Positions 43,736 through 54,761 of a stretch of DNA of 64,000 nt are shown here, one piece after another. Both the position numbers and the translations under genes were made by a program. The DNA comes from Microglena sp. YARC. Its lineage: Eukaryota > Chlorophyta > Chlorophyceae > Chlamydomonadales > Chlamydomonadaceae. The notes beneath the pieces were generated by a model. It had not been told where the DNA came from and ran no database searches. It saw only the letters and a list, made by a program, of their open reading frames with translations. The first letter of the stretch is position 1. Each line of letters starts with the position of its first letter. The stretch covers positions 31,669,319 to 31,733,318 of the forward strand of contig CM039466.1 in the NCBI GenBank assembly GCA_022414725.1, given 5' to 3'.

Positions 43736-44690
43736 GGTGAACGAGCTGAGAGTGCATGCATGGACGATGCTGTGCAAGGGGCTGGTTGCATCAGGGAGCG
43801 CCATAGAGGCAGAGCTTCACAGCGGGCAGCACGAGCTCAATAGTAGCTTGCCAGCGGCATTGCGGAGTGCAAGTGAAGCCAGCAGGCTGCATGGGCTATC
43901 TGACACATACCAACTCGAATCTCAGCGCCTTCTGGCCAAGTGCGATGTCCTCAAGGGGGATGCGCAGGGTTTGTCTGTGCAGAGCTTAATGCTTGAGCAG
44001 CACCTGCTCCACTGGGGACAAGAGGGGATTCAAAGGATGCCGGCCATGTCAGGAGAGGAAGCTGCAAGCTTGGCCAGGAGGGCAGCTAGTGAGGAGCTCC
44101 ATGCATCCACCTCTGAACAAGTAGAGCAGATGCTGAGTGGGTTGGCTGAGGATTTTGGGAGCAGGGCTTCCGAGTCTCTGCAGGTTGGTTTGAGCATGGA
44201 AGAGGATGGGCGTCTTGCAGAAGCACAGCTTCACATCGGAGCTGGTGATAAGTGGGAAGCGCTACGCAATGATGTGGAAGCCTACCGTCAGTTTGTTTTG
44301 CTTGAGCAGCAACAGCATGGGCTAGTGGCTGAGCGGCTGCGCCAGATCCTTCACCATGTATCCGCGGCTCCTCTGTCCATCAATGAAGAGGAGGCAAAGG
44401 AAGGGGGTAGCCAGCATAGCAAACAGATCCGCCTGCTCCTGGACGATCCTGGACTGGCAATTCGCACATCCATCAACGGATTTGAGCGTCTCCTTACTGC
44501 TGCCTCTTCTTTGGTCTCATCAGCTCCCCCCCCCTCCTCTCTCGTCTCCCCGGCCAACACCCGTGCTCCAGCTGGTGCCTCCCAGCCTGCCCCCCCCGCA
44601 TTGGATGGTGCCGAGGGCGGCGGTGAGGAGCGAGAAGGCCGAGAGTCGTTGGACTCAGTAACCAGGGGGGTTCATCAGTCCATTCAGCAG
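43734..44690 (+). CDS. Giant modular protein, exon 2 (helical domain)
   Basis: Encodes 319 residues from KVNELRVHAWTMLCKGLVAS to VTRGVHQSIQQ. The middle part is strongly helical and coiled-coil-like (SDTYQLESQRLLAKCDVLKG, MSGEEAASLARRAASEELHA, DKWEALRNDVEAYRQFVLLE), the end is Pro/Ser/Ala-rich. Acceptor catccccacag precedes 43734; donor CAGCAG|gttctt begins at 44691, phase 0. If the donor is not used the frame continues to a stop near 44792. Cellular role unknown; long helices suggest a structural or scaffolding protein. Confidence 0.72.
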
Positions 44691-44799
44691 GTTCTTCATA
44701 GAATGGTTATACTCTTTCCACTGCACTTGCTGATGGGACTCTGGGGCAGGAGAGACTTGCACATGGAGCTATGCTCGATGCCCTATCTGTGATGCATAT

Positions 44800-45480
44800 G
44801 CTTGAGGTGCTTAATGTCTACACAGCACTTGCAAAGCAGGTGCGCTGCAATATGCTCCTTGCAATATGTAGGGGTTGGCTATGTTATATAATATAAGTGA
44901 ATACATAATATTATGTTATATTACATTGTATAATTTTAGTCGGACGAGCCGTCTCACCAGAATTTTGAATTTATTTAAAAAACAAATATTATTATGACAC
45001 TGTAATAATATTAGATAATATTAGTTTGTCAAACACTAAGATTAGTTGCCTTTCCCTTGCAAAATGCCCCTTGGCTCCGTCAAGCTGCGGGCACATTTGG
45101 AGTACAGTAGGGCACCAGGATAAATGTTAATTATCATCATCAAAATGGAATGTATGTGTGCACTGTTTATTATTTTGTTTAGCGTAGCGCCTTCTAGGCA
45201 GCTCCCTTTTCCTGTCGTCAGGCCTGAGCTGGAGCTAGCAAATGCGTCTGAAAGCGAGCATGATTTTCCTATTTTCGTGAAAAACTGCTTGAATTTGAAC
45301 TTGAACTTGAACTTGGTTACATAGCTTAAGCCAGCAATTTGGCTGCTTGCTATCTTCGGCAGTAGAAAAATGGAATTGAACTTGAATTTGAACTTGCTTA
45401 CATAGCTTCGGCCAGCAATTTGGCTGCTTGCTATCTTGTGCAGTACAAATACATATTAATATATACCATGTGAACAATAT
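44800..45480 (+). repeat. Intron 2 content: AT-rich DNA and two hairpin repeats
   Basis: 44860-45060 is AT-rich (tataatataagtgaataca-type). 45288-45360 and 45370-45447 are tandem copies of the dispersed hairpin repeat (aacttgaacttggttacata, gccagcaatttggctgc, tatcttcggcagtag), separated by ten bases. Confidence 0.65.
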
Positions 45481-45510
45481 CTGATGCACGATTCATCAAC
45501 ACAACCGCAG

Positions 45511-48500
45511 GTTCGCCTGCCAACTGCCCAGCCTCCTACTCCTTGGCATGACCACTGTAGCCACCACAGTTCCTTGGCTGTTGCCTCAGATACTTCACAA
45601 GTCCCCCAAGACTCATCTGTCGATGCATACACCAACTACTACAGCGCGGTGTCCCTATGCCGCGTCATGCAGCAGCTGGACTACGCTGTCCTGTCTCTGT
45701 ACGATACCTTGGATGGCGCGGAACAAGGGATAGAGAGTTTTCGTTATGATGGTCAGCAGCTACAGCAGCAGCAGCAGCTAAGGCAGCCATTGCAACAGTT
45801 ATCGCAACAGCAACATGAGCAGCAGCCGCAACAGCAGCAGCAGCTACTGCAGCCAGAGCTACAGTTATCGCAACAGGAGCATGAGCAGCAGCCGCAACAG
45901 CAGCAGTTATCGCAACAGCAACATGAGCAGCAGCAACTGCAGCCATCACAACAGTTATCGCAACATCATCATCAGCAGCAACAGCAGCAGTTATCGCAAC
46001 AGCAACATGAGCAGCAGCAGCAATTGCAGCAGCAGCAGCAGCAGCAGCAGCGTCGCAGTCAGCCCTCACATCAGCCTCAGCATCAACCTTCTACTCGATC
46101 CCACCTAGGGCTGCCCCCAACTCAAGAGCTCCTACTCCAATGGCACCGAGATCTTCTGCAGCAACAGCAGAGTGACAGGGCAAGCTACATCCATGCCTTG
46201 GTTGACATGGTGACAGTAGACTCGGAGAGAAGCCCAAGGGGGGAAGCAGAAGCAGGTGCTTCAGCTGGTGTCACAGCTACTGTGGGTGCAACACCCACAG
46301 CTGGTTTGTCAGATACTACTGGTGACAGGGTGGGCTGCATCCACGCCTTGGGCGACCTTGTGACAGAAGATTCGGAGGGAAGCCCAAGGGGGGAAGCAGC
46401 AGCAGGTGCTTCAGCGGGGTTTGCAGCTACTGGGAGTGCTACAGCAGCAGCTGGTTTTTTTGCTGCTACTGGTGGTACAACTGTTTTTTCAGCCTCTGCA
46501 GGTGCAACAGCTGGCTCTTCAGCTACTGCTAGTGCTGCAGCAGGTGCTTCAGCAGGTTTTGCATCTGGTGCTACTTCTGCTAAGACTGCTGCTTGTATTA
46601 GTGTGGCTGGTACTGTTGGTACTGCTGGTACTGCAGGTACTGCTGGTACTGCAGGTACTGCAGGTATCGCCGGCACTGGTGGTGCTGCCGTGCAGCAGGA
46701 CACCGCATGGGATACACGTGACAGAACGCCCAGCTTGCGGCACAGTATTTTGCCCGCGGCGAACATTTTGTCAAGGGATTCTGTCCCTGCTTGGACTGCT
46801 GGTGACGCCGCTGGCATCGCACCTCTGAGTAACCCAGTTTCAACAACAGGAGCAGCAGCAGGACACGTGGCCCCCCATCAATCTCCTTGGAAACTAGCGT
46901 CCCGAAGAGCATCTACTGAGGACACAGGCTCAACTGGGGTGCGACCCTCAAGTGACTTGCTAGGTGCTGCTAGCCGAGAAGGTCCTCGAAATAGCAGTGA
47001 TGCCCCCAGGCCACACTATGCCAGCTATGCAGATCCCCAAGGTGGTGATGATGGCACCACCCCATATGATTCAATCCCAGCAGTTCCCAGTGGGGGTGGT
47101 GATGGCCTCAGGCTACACAGTGCCAGCCATGCAGCTTGGATACTTGCATCCCGAAGGGCATCCGCAGAGGACATCGAGTCAACCTCAAGTGAAGTGGCCT
47201 TGCGACCCTCAAGCTACCTGCCATATGACGCTAACTCTGCAGATCCCCGGGGTGGTGATGATGGCCCCAGGCCATATGGTGCTATCCCAGCAGGTCCCCG
47301 GGGTAGCGGTGATGGCCCCAGGTCACACAGTGCCAGCCACGCAGCTTGGATACTTGCATCCCGAAGGGCATCCGCAGAGGACATCGAGTCAACCTCAAGT
47401 GGAGTGGCCTTGCGACCCTCAAGCTACCTGCCATATGATGCCAACCCTGCAGACCCCCGGGGTGGTGATGATGGCCCCAGGCCATGTGGTGCTATCCCAG
47501 CAGGTCCCTGGGGTGGTGATGATGGCCCCAGGCCACACAGTGCCAGCCATGCAGCTTGGAGACTGGCGTCCCGAAGGGCATCTGCAGAGGACACCGAGTC
47601 AACCTCAGGTGGAGTGGCCTTGCGACCCTCAAGCTACTTGCCAGATGATGCCAACCCTGCATATCCCCGGGATGGTGATGATGGCCCCAGGCCATATGGT
47701 GCTATCCCAGCAGGTCCTTGGGGTGATGGTGATGGCCCCAGGTCACACTGTGCCAGCCATGCAGCTTGGAGACTGGCGTCACGAAGGGCATCTGCAGAGG
47801 ACACCGAGTCAACCTCAGGTGGAGTGGCCTTGCGACCCTCAAGCTACTTGCCAGATGATGCCAACCCTGCATATCCCTGGGATGGTGATGATGGCCCCAG
47901 GCCATATGGTGCTATCCCAGCAGGTCCCCGGGGTGGTGATGATGGCCCCAGGTCACACAGTGCCAGCCATGCAGCTTGGAGACTGGCGTCCCGAAGGGCA
48001 TCTGTAGAGGGCACAGACTCAACCTCAGGTGGAGAGGCCATGCCACCCTCAAGGCCACTCTCCGGGGATCTTAGGGGTGGTAATGAGGACCCCAGGCCAC
48101 AGAATGTTAGACTTGCGGTGCTCCGGGATAGAGGTGATCGTGCCCTTGGGGATCCACTACATAGAGAGTGGCAGCTGGAGGATTGCTTTGATGATGAACT
48201 CGCGCATGTCGCGACACATCAGGTCCGACTGGGTGACTGCTTTGAGGAGGATGCAGTACATGCCGCAGCTGCCCAGCAGCTGCAACTGGATGACTGCTTT
48301 GATAAGGATGCGGTACATGCTGCAGCTGCTCAGCAGCTGGAACTGGATGACTCCTTTGATGATGGTAACATGCATGCCGCAGCTTCTCGGCAGCTGCAAC
48401 TGGAGGATCCCATGCATGCAGCTTCTCGGCAGCTGCAACTGGAAGATCCCATATATTCCGCAGCTTCTTGGCAGCTGCAACTGGAGGATCCCATACATGC

Positions 48501-48700
48501 AGCTTCTCAGGAGCTCCACACTGGTGGTGGAGTGGTCACAGCTCGCAGATCCCTGGCATGGCAGCTAGAGCCTACAGCAGATGTGAGCAGTACTGTGGTA
48601 GGAGTGCCCCCCAGTGACGCAGACACTGCTGGGCTACGTGGCCTTCATATGGGAGCGAGCACACAGGCACAAAGCATATGTGCTACAGCCTCTCCCTCAG
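45511..48700 (+). CDS. Giant modular protein, exon 3 (Gln-rich, Ala/Gly-rich, 70-residue repeats)
   Basis: A 3.19-kb exon. Order: VRLPTAQPPTPWHDHCSHHS and a short balanced stretch with YAVLSLYDTLDGAEQGIESF; a Gln-rich block (45755-46060); two ~45-residue repeats around IHALVDMVTVDSERSPRGEA; an Ala/Gly/Thr-rich block (46240-46690); about five tandem 70-residue repeats (46880-48060, 210-bp period) with ASRRASAEDIESTS, RPSSYLPYDANPADPRGGDD and SHSASHAAWR; then repeats of QLQLEDCFD-DAVHAAAAQ (48160-48515). Acceptor cacaaccgcag ends at 45510, phase 0; donor CTCAG|gtagaa begins at 48701, leaving one base. The strict 210-bp periodicity with kept frame shows the repeats are translated. Probably extended and low in fixed structure. 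Confidence 0.8.
46880..48060 (+). repeat. Coding 210-bp tandem repeat (70 residues per unit)
   Basis: Units start near 46890, 47140, 47350, 47560, 47770 and 47980; the inner ones are spaced by 210 bp and differ at few positions (ccccggggtggtgatgatgg, cacacagtgccagccatgca conserved). The outermost are more diverged, as in arrays that expand from the middle. Confidence 0.88.
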
Positions 48701-48834
48701 GTAGAAAGTCGATTGCAATGTTCTATGCGCTGCTGTATGATTACACTATATGCTTCGTATGAATGCCCCCCCCCCCACCCACTCACCCACCCACCCACCC
48801 ACACCCTCACCCACACCAACGCCCACCCCATCAG

Positions 48835-51408
48835 GTGTTTGGAGGATTCAGAACTGGGCAAATGAGACCTCTAGCCCCGACTCCAGTAACTCCTTCCCTG
48901 GTGATATACCCACTGAAGTCAAGACCTCCACGTCAGACCTCAGCCTGCCCCCCTCATACTCCATCCCTCAGTCCCCCCCCAGACCTCATCCCTCAGATTC
49001 TCTCAGACCCCATCCCTCAGTCATCCCTCAGACTTCATCCAGCCTAGGTCCCTCAGGCTACATCCCCGACTCCAATGACCTTTTTCACAGAGCAGCAGCA
49101 CGTAACTCGTCCGCTGCCTCGGCCATCGCAGAGGCTGCTACAGCACTTGCCTCCACGGCTGCCAACATGTTGACCCGGGGGTCCCAAGTTTCCAGGGAAT
49201 CCCAGCTGGTGTCAGGGGGGTCCCAGATTCCCAGGGAATCCCAGCTGGTGTCAGGGGGGTCTCAGACTTCCAGGGGGTCGCAGCCCCCTCCCCACTGGAC
49301 ACCCAGCCCCTGGGGCAGCTTAGACCATGTGCTCCCTCAGACCGAACTCCAGCCTCCGCCAACATCCACCACCCGTGATCAAGACAATAGTTCCAGCAGC
49401 AGGGCCAGCACTGCCTCTACCTCATCCGCCTTGGCAAAAGGACTATCAACCCTAAAGCACCAATATGACGTCATCCTAAACAGAGGGTCTTCCCCCCCAG
49501 GGGAGGGTGCCAGCACTGACAGCAGTGAATCCAGGACCATGCATCCTTCCGCGACTCAAGGCTTACCCAAGGGGAGCAGGAATATGAATCAAGAGGAGCA
49601 GGAGTGCAGCACTGACAGCAGTGAATCTAGGACCATGTTCCCTTCCGCACCTCAAAGCGTACCCATGTGGAGCCGGCAAATGTATCGAGAGGAGCAGGAG
49701 CACAGCACTGGCAGCAGTGAATATAGGACCATGTTCCCATCTGTACCTCCCGGCACAGCAGGCGGAGACACAAGTTCAGCACTGCAGCACCACAGCACTG
49801 GTCATCCAGAGCTTCCATCGGAAAAGCAGGGCATCGAAACAGAGCAACAGCGCCAGAGGACTGGGCATCAGGAGGGACTGTCAGCCCTCTCAAGGCCTTG
49901 GGCACTTCAAACTATTCCCTCCTTTGACACCCAACTCCCTTATGAGGTCCCTTCCTATCATCAAGAAGCCCCTCCTTATCACGGAGAGGAGCAGGAGCAC
50001 AGAGTTGGGCAGCAGGAGAGGCTGCCAGCACTCTCAAGGCCTTGGGCACTTCAGACTATTCCCTCCTCTGGTGGTGGTGGTGATGGACCTTATGAGGTCC
50101 CTTCCTATCATGAAGGAGCCCCTCCTTATCACAAAGAGGAGCAGGAGCACAGAGTTGGGCAGCATGAGAGGCTGGCAGCACTCTCAAGGCCTTGGGCTCT
50201 TCAGACTATTCCCTCCTCTGGTGGTGGTGGTGGTGGTGGTGATCCTTGGGAGGTCCCTTCCTATCATGAAGAAGCCCCTCTCTATCACGAAGAGGAGCAG
50301 GAGCACAGAGTTGGGCAGCATGAGAGGCTGGCAGCACTCTCAAGGCCTTGGGCACTTCAGAATATTCCCTCCTTTGATGGTGGTGGTGATGGTGGTGGTG
50401 GTGGTCCTTATGAGGTCTTTCCCTACCAGGACGAATCCCCACCCTATTTTGAAGAGGCCCCACCCTCACCAATCTGTGTCGGTGTGGGTGTGCGCAATAG
50501 AGACACACAGCTTCCAGATCCCACCCAAGCAGCCCAACAGGCGTCACACAATCAGTTCCAGAAGAGTGGGCCTGTGCATCATGCTGATCTAAACCACCCA
50601 ACGTTGTCTCCTCCTCCTCTTTCGCCTCCACCTCCGCCCCTGGGTAACTTTCAGATATCTGTCCCAAGCAAGGGGGTCTTGCAGCAGCCCTTGGAACAGC
50701 ACTTCTCTGGCACAACCGTAGCTCCAGACAAGCATGCAGATCACACCCACCCACCCTTGTCTCCTCCTCCTCCGCCTCCGCCTCAGGACAACTTCAAGAA
50801 AGCTGTCCAAAGCAAATGGGTCTTGCAGCAACCCTTCTCCGGTACTCCTGTAGCTCCAGACGAGCATGGAGACGTGAGTGTTCCTGCTAGAGATCCAGTT
50901 GGTGCTGCTGTTACTACTGGTGCTGCTGCTGGTCCTGGTGCTGCTGTTGATGCTGGTGCTTCTGTTACTACTCTTGCTGCTGGTGCTCCTGGAGCTCCTG
51001 TTGCTGCCGGCGCTCCTAGTGCTGCTGGGGCCTCTAGTGCCTCTGGTGCGGCTAGTGCTGCTGCTGCTGTTGGCGCTCCTGGCGCTACTCTTGCTGTTGG
51101 TGCTCCTGGTGCTGCTGGCGTTGCTGGTGCCCCTAGTGCTGCTGGTGCTGCTGGCATTTCTCATGACCCTCTAGTCACTGGACCCCCCCGAGCATCACGC
51201 TTGTACGAGGAGATAGGTGCTTGTATACCTGAACCAGCTGGTGCATTACAGTTGGACGTCGACGCCGGACGTCCTCGTGCATCGCAGTTGGATGATGAGA
51301 TTGATGCTCTTCTAGCCCTTGCTGGTGCCTCCCGAGAAGAACTAAGTAGAATAGCGAAATGGAAGAGGGACAATGAACCGGACCCAGGAGAGGATGTGGC
51401 AGCGCAAG
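48835..51408 (+). CDS. Giant modular protein, exon 4 (Pro-rich, 51-residue repeats, Ala/Gly-rich)
   Basis: Begins GVWRIQNWANETSSPDSSNS (the first base of Gly comes from exon 3). It continues with a Pro/Ser-rich block, an Ala-rich helix (AASAIAEAATALASTAANML), short repeats around STDSSESRTMFPSAP, four ~50-residue repeats (49840-50440: QERLPALSRPWALQTIPS, PYEVPSYHEEAPPYHEEEQE), two Pro-rich blocks (LSPPPPP), an Ala/Gly/Val block (50880-51165) and an acidic-helical end (LDDEIDALLALAGASREELS). Acceptor ccccatcag ends at 48834; donor GCAAG|gtaagc begins at 51409, leaving one base. The 134-bp intron before it is the only short one in the gene. Confidence 0.8.
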
Positions 51409-51566
51409 GTAAGCTCTTTAATGTATATATGTATATATTTATATATATTTATATACGAGGGGGGGGAGGGCAAGGCAACATATTTTGTTACGCATCATCG
51501 ATATTGATAGGAAACCTTGAGCACATCTCGGTACGTTCCTAAGTGCGACTCTGACTCTGACTCTGA

Positions 51567-51770
51567 CGTGACAATGACCCTGGAGAGGATGTGGCTGGGC
51601 AAGATATGAACCAATGTATGTTACAGTCGAAGCTCTTATCAACCAAAGCACCTCAGGAACCACTCATCTTTGTTAGGCTTACTGCTCACCGTGTACAGTT
51701 ATGCCTATTCAAGTGTATGCTACATTCTAGGGGCAAAGACCAGGGCCCAGGGGAGAAAGTGGCCGAGGAA
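51567..51770 (+). repeat. Donor-side copies of the exon 4 edge
   Basis: Two diverged copies of the exon 4 end: 51567-51604 (gacaatgaccctggagagga, ggctgggcaag followed by AT instead of GT) and ~51733-51768 (accagggcccaggggagaaa, gaggaag followed by GC). Both have lost the GT, so they are dead decoys. 51770-52190 has no gene; it holds ggtttagg-type short reiterations. Confidence 0.65.
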
Positions 51771-52189
51771 GGCACGTTCTGGATAAGGACATGGGTGGCT
51801 GCCCCCAGCGCAGGTGGGTGGCAGTTAGCCCCCATTTAAGTTTAGGGGGGTTAAGGTTTAGTGGTTTAGATTTGTATGCACAGGTTTAGGTTAAATGTAG
51901 TTTGAGAGTTTAGGGTCTAGGTGGGTTCAGGGTTTAGGTAAGTGAGGAGACAAAAAACTATAAGTAAAGCATACATAGGTCAATAATTTGTTTGGCAGGT
52001 ACATAAGAACATATAGCAAGTAAATAAAACATATATAGGTAAATAAAACATGTCATAACAGAGCATGTAAAAGAGAGCAAGCTGTTGCAAAGGGAGGTAA
52101 GACAAAGAACAGGAAAACAAAAAGAAAGAAAGTAAAGTAAAGTAAAATATAACAGAATACAACACAGCACAACATAGCCGTGCATGGAA

Positions 52190-52378
52190 TGGTAATGATA
52201 ACGCCTGGTGGGGCGTGGTATTAAGGAAGCCCCTTCTTACGGCGGTAGGGAACGGGCTCCTACTTTACCTGGACAAAGATACTATGGCGGTTGACAGTGA
52301 CCATGAACACTGAAGTGCACCTGTAGGGACTCGAACCTGGCACCTTCGTTCAAGGAGCTCAACCATTGAGCCATTAGG
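52190..52378 (-). mobile_element. tRNA-derived SINE, copy 5
   Basis: Best head of the family: minus strand TAATGGCTCAATGGTTGAGC (A-box) and CAGGTTCGAGTCCCTAC (B-box), body with gcggttgacagtgacc on +, tail taatgataacgcctggtggg. Lies in intron 4 of the giant gene, antisense. Confidence 0.82.
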
Positions 52379-52679
52379 GAAATGGGGATTACACGGGATG
52401 CTCTAGAAAGGAGCCTGGTCCATATCTGTCCCACCCACAGCAGGGCCTTTTATTTCCGCTATATATAGTGATCGCTAGTTTTGGGCTTGTTTGGGCAAAA
52501 TGATCGCTATAAATTGTATAACAAGAAAAGTTTTTTTTTTTTTTTTTGCCTTAAATGGCCTTAAAAAGCTATCATCGGCTATATAAGCTTTAAAGCTACA
52601 TAAAGCACCTAAAACGCTGTCCCTGGAGGATGCCTAAAGCCATAAAGCTAGGAAAGGAGCATGGTCCATATCTACCCCA

Positions 52680-52998
52680 CACACAGTTCCAACCCAATGC
52701 GTAATTGTGTTGGAACCCAATGCATACTTGGGTTGGAACACAATGCATACGTGGGTTGGAACACAATGCATACTTGGGTTCGAACACAATGCATACTTGG
52801 GTTGGAACCCAATGCATACTTGGGTTGGAACACAATGCATACGTGGGTTGGAACACAATGCATACTTGGGTTGGAACACAATGCATACTTGGGTTGGAAC
52901 ACAATGCATACTTGGCACTGCAATCTAGATTCTTGAACTTGAACTTAATTACATGCTTCCAGCCTTTCAGGCTGATCACCGTCTTCGGCAGTAACATA
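52680..52998 (+). repeat. 23-bp minisatellite (10 copies) followed by hairpin repeat
   Basis: 52680-52915: ten units of ttgggttggaacacaatgca + tac with point changes. No spacers, so not CRISPR. 52930-52998: copy of the dispersed hairpin repeat (gcttccagcctttcaggctg, atcaccgtcttcggcagtaa). 52380-52680 has nothing else recognised apart from a T-run near 52535. Confidence 0.85.
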
Positions 52999-53224
52999 AT
53001 GAATTCAAGTCAAAGCATTCTCATCACAAAATACCTGATCCAATCTCTGTCTACAATCCTTGATGAGCAATGCAAAATTCTCACAGCAATAATAATTTCA
53101 ATCACTATAAACCTGCAATAAACAATGTAAATGTCAATCATAATAAACAATGTAAATGTCAATCATAATAAACAATAGAAAAGTCAATGTTAATAAACAA
53201 TTAATAATTCTCACGACAATCCAG

Positions 53225-53706
53225 GTGCAGTGGATGAAAGTCCCCTTCCTCTCCCAGCGCCTGAGAGCCCAACCAGCAGCGACGGTGGCAGGAGAGAGGA
53301 CATGCTTGTGCCCAAGCCACCTGACATTGACAAAATCCCTGTCCCGGAGGACGCGGAGGTAGAAGACGTCGCAGACATTATGCTGAAGCACATGGTTCTC
53401 AAAGATCATGCCCAACATCGTGTGGTTGCATCGTTGACCCAGGCAAAGGGGCAGCTAGGGCCAGATTTTGCGGCTGGAGAGGGACCCCACCCTTTGGATA
53501 CGAATGCAAACCCTTGGGGAGGTACCCAGGCACAGGGGCAGCTAGGGCCAGCTTCTGGAGAGGGACCCCGTCCGTCAGATACCTACGCTGGAGGAGGGCA
53601 ACCAGTGGATGTCAATGCTTACGTCCACAGCATAGGCGGCGTTATTTGTGATGATGTCACAGGGAAGTTGGAGGAGCTTGGGCGCTACAAGGAAGTGTTG
53701 AGTAAG
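53225..53706 (+). CDS. Giant modular protein, exon 5
   Basis: Encodes AVDESPLPLPAPESPTSSDG, then PPDIDKIPVPEDAEVEDVAD, IMLKHMVLKDHAQHRVVASL, two copies of a QLGP-GEGP-P-DT motif, and VDVNAYVHSIGGVICDDVTG followed by KLEELGRYKEVLSK. The first base of the opening Gly comes from exon 4. Acceptor gacaatccag ends at 53224; donor AGTAAG|gtccgt begins at 53707, phase 0. An acidic linker followed by a probable helical segment. Confidence 0.78.
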
Positions 53707-53759
53707 GTCCGTATTGGGATTCATTATGTTTTCATGCAGCAGGCAAACAAAACCAACCC

Positions 53760-54224
53760 AATCAACAACCCACCCACCCTTTCACCCACTAACCCTGTCA
53801 CCCACCCACCTACACACCCTCTCACGCACCCACCCTCTCATCCATCCTCCCACTCACCCGTCCATCCATACACCCACCAAAGAGAGGATAAAGGAGGAAG
53901 GGTGCCAGAAGGAAGTGCTGAGTAAGGTCAGCACTATGAGTCATTTAGTTTCCTTGCAAAAGCCAGACAAACCCAACCCAATCTACCAACCACCTACCCG
54001 CGAACCAGATAACTGATGAACCAACCACTCACCCATCCATCCACCCACCAATGAGAGGTTGGAGGAGCAAGGGCGCAAGAAGGAAGTGTTGAGCAAGGTC
54101 AGTATTAGGAGCCATTCAGTTTCCATTCAACAGCCAGACAAACCCAACCCTATCTACAAACCACCTACCAGCCAACCAGCTAACTTATGAACCACTCAAC
54201 CAACCAACCAACCAACTAACCAAC

Positions 54225-54255
<31 letters not shown>

Positions 54256-54530
54256 CTAACCAACCAACCAACCAACCAACCAACCAACCAACCAACCAAC
54301 CACTCTCTCACCTATCCATCCACCCACCAATGGGAGGTTGGAGGATAGAGGGATAAGCGAACTCAAGCGGCGCCAAGAGAGTGCATCCCTGGAGGCATAC
54401 AAGTTAAAAGCTGAACTTCATAAGCTGAGTGCCACCACTCCCACTTCTTAACCATCAAAACGATAAACCACCAACCCACCTACGTGCCCAGCAAGCCACC
54501 CACCCACCCACCCACCCACCCACGAACCCT
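53760..54530 (+). repeat. Intron 5: donor-side copies, CCAA/CACC tracts, acceptor-side copy
   Basis: Donor-side copies of the exon 5 end at ~53880-53930 (cagaaggaagtgctgagtaa|ggtcag) and ~54050-54100 (ggttggaggagcaagggcgc, gttgagcaag|gtcagt). An acceptor-side copy of exon 6 lies at ~54328-54450 (agcgaactcaagcggcgcca, agttaaaagctgaact), ~105 coding bases, without a clear AG border. Between them are CACCCAcc and (CCAA)n runs at 53800-53880, 54195-54300 and 54495-54525. Confidence 0.75.
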
Positions 54531-54539
54531 CTTTTCTAG

Positions 54540-54761
54540 GTGCATGAGACTAGGCGAAGCATAAGCGAGCTCAAGCGGCGCCAAGAGAGTGCATCCCAGG
54601 CAGCTGATAGGCTAAAAGCTGAACTTGGCGATCTCATTGCCGCCACTCTAACTTCCCTGTCCTCCCTCCCAAGTAGCCGGGAGCTGAACTCATTGAGAGA
54701 GCAACAGCTGAGTGTGCTAGTGAATTCAAAAGTACAGGAGACGAGCTTTGCTGCCCAACAG
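54540..54761 (+). CDS. Giant modular protein, exon 6 (coiled coil)
   Basis: Encodes 74 residues: [74 protein letters not shown]. Heptad-like charged helix. Acceptor ccctcttttctag ends at 54539, donor CAACAG|gtagct begins at 54762; phase 0 on both sides. Confidence 0.8.

Noticed and set aside
45665..46912. Minus-strand Ala-rich open frames opposite exon 3 of the giant gene
   Set aside because: Mirror frames of Gln/Ala/Gly codon repeats. Exon phases and unique sequence support only the plus strand.
47282..48041. Minus-strand 67-residue frames repeated every 210 bp
   Set aside because: Antisense shadows of the coding 70-residue repeat; their regular spacing comes from the plus-strand unit.
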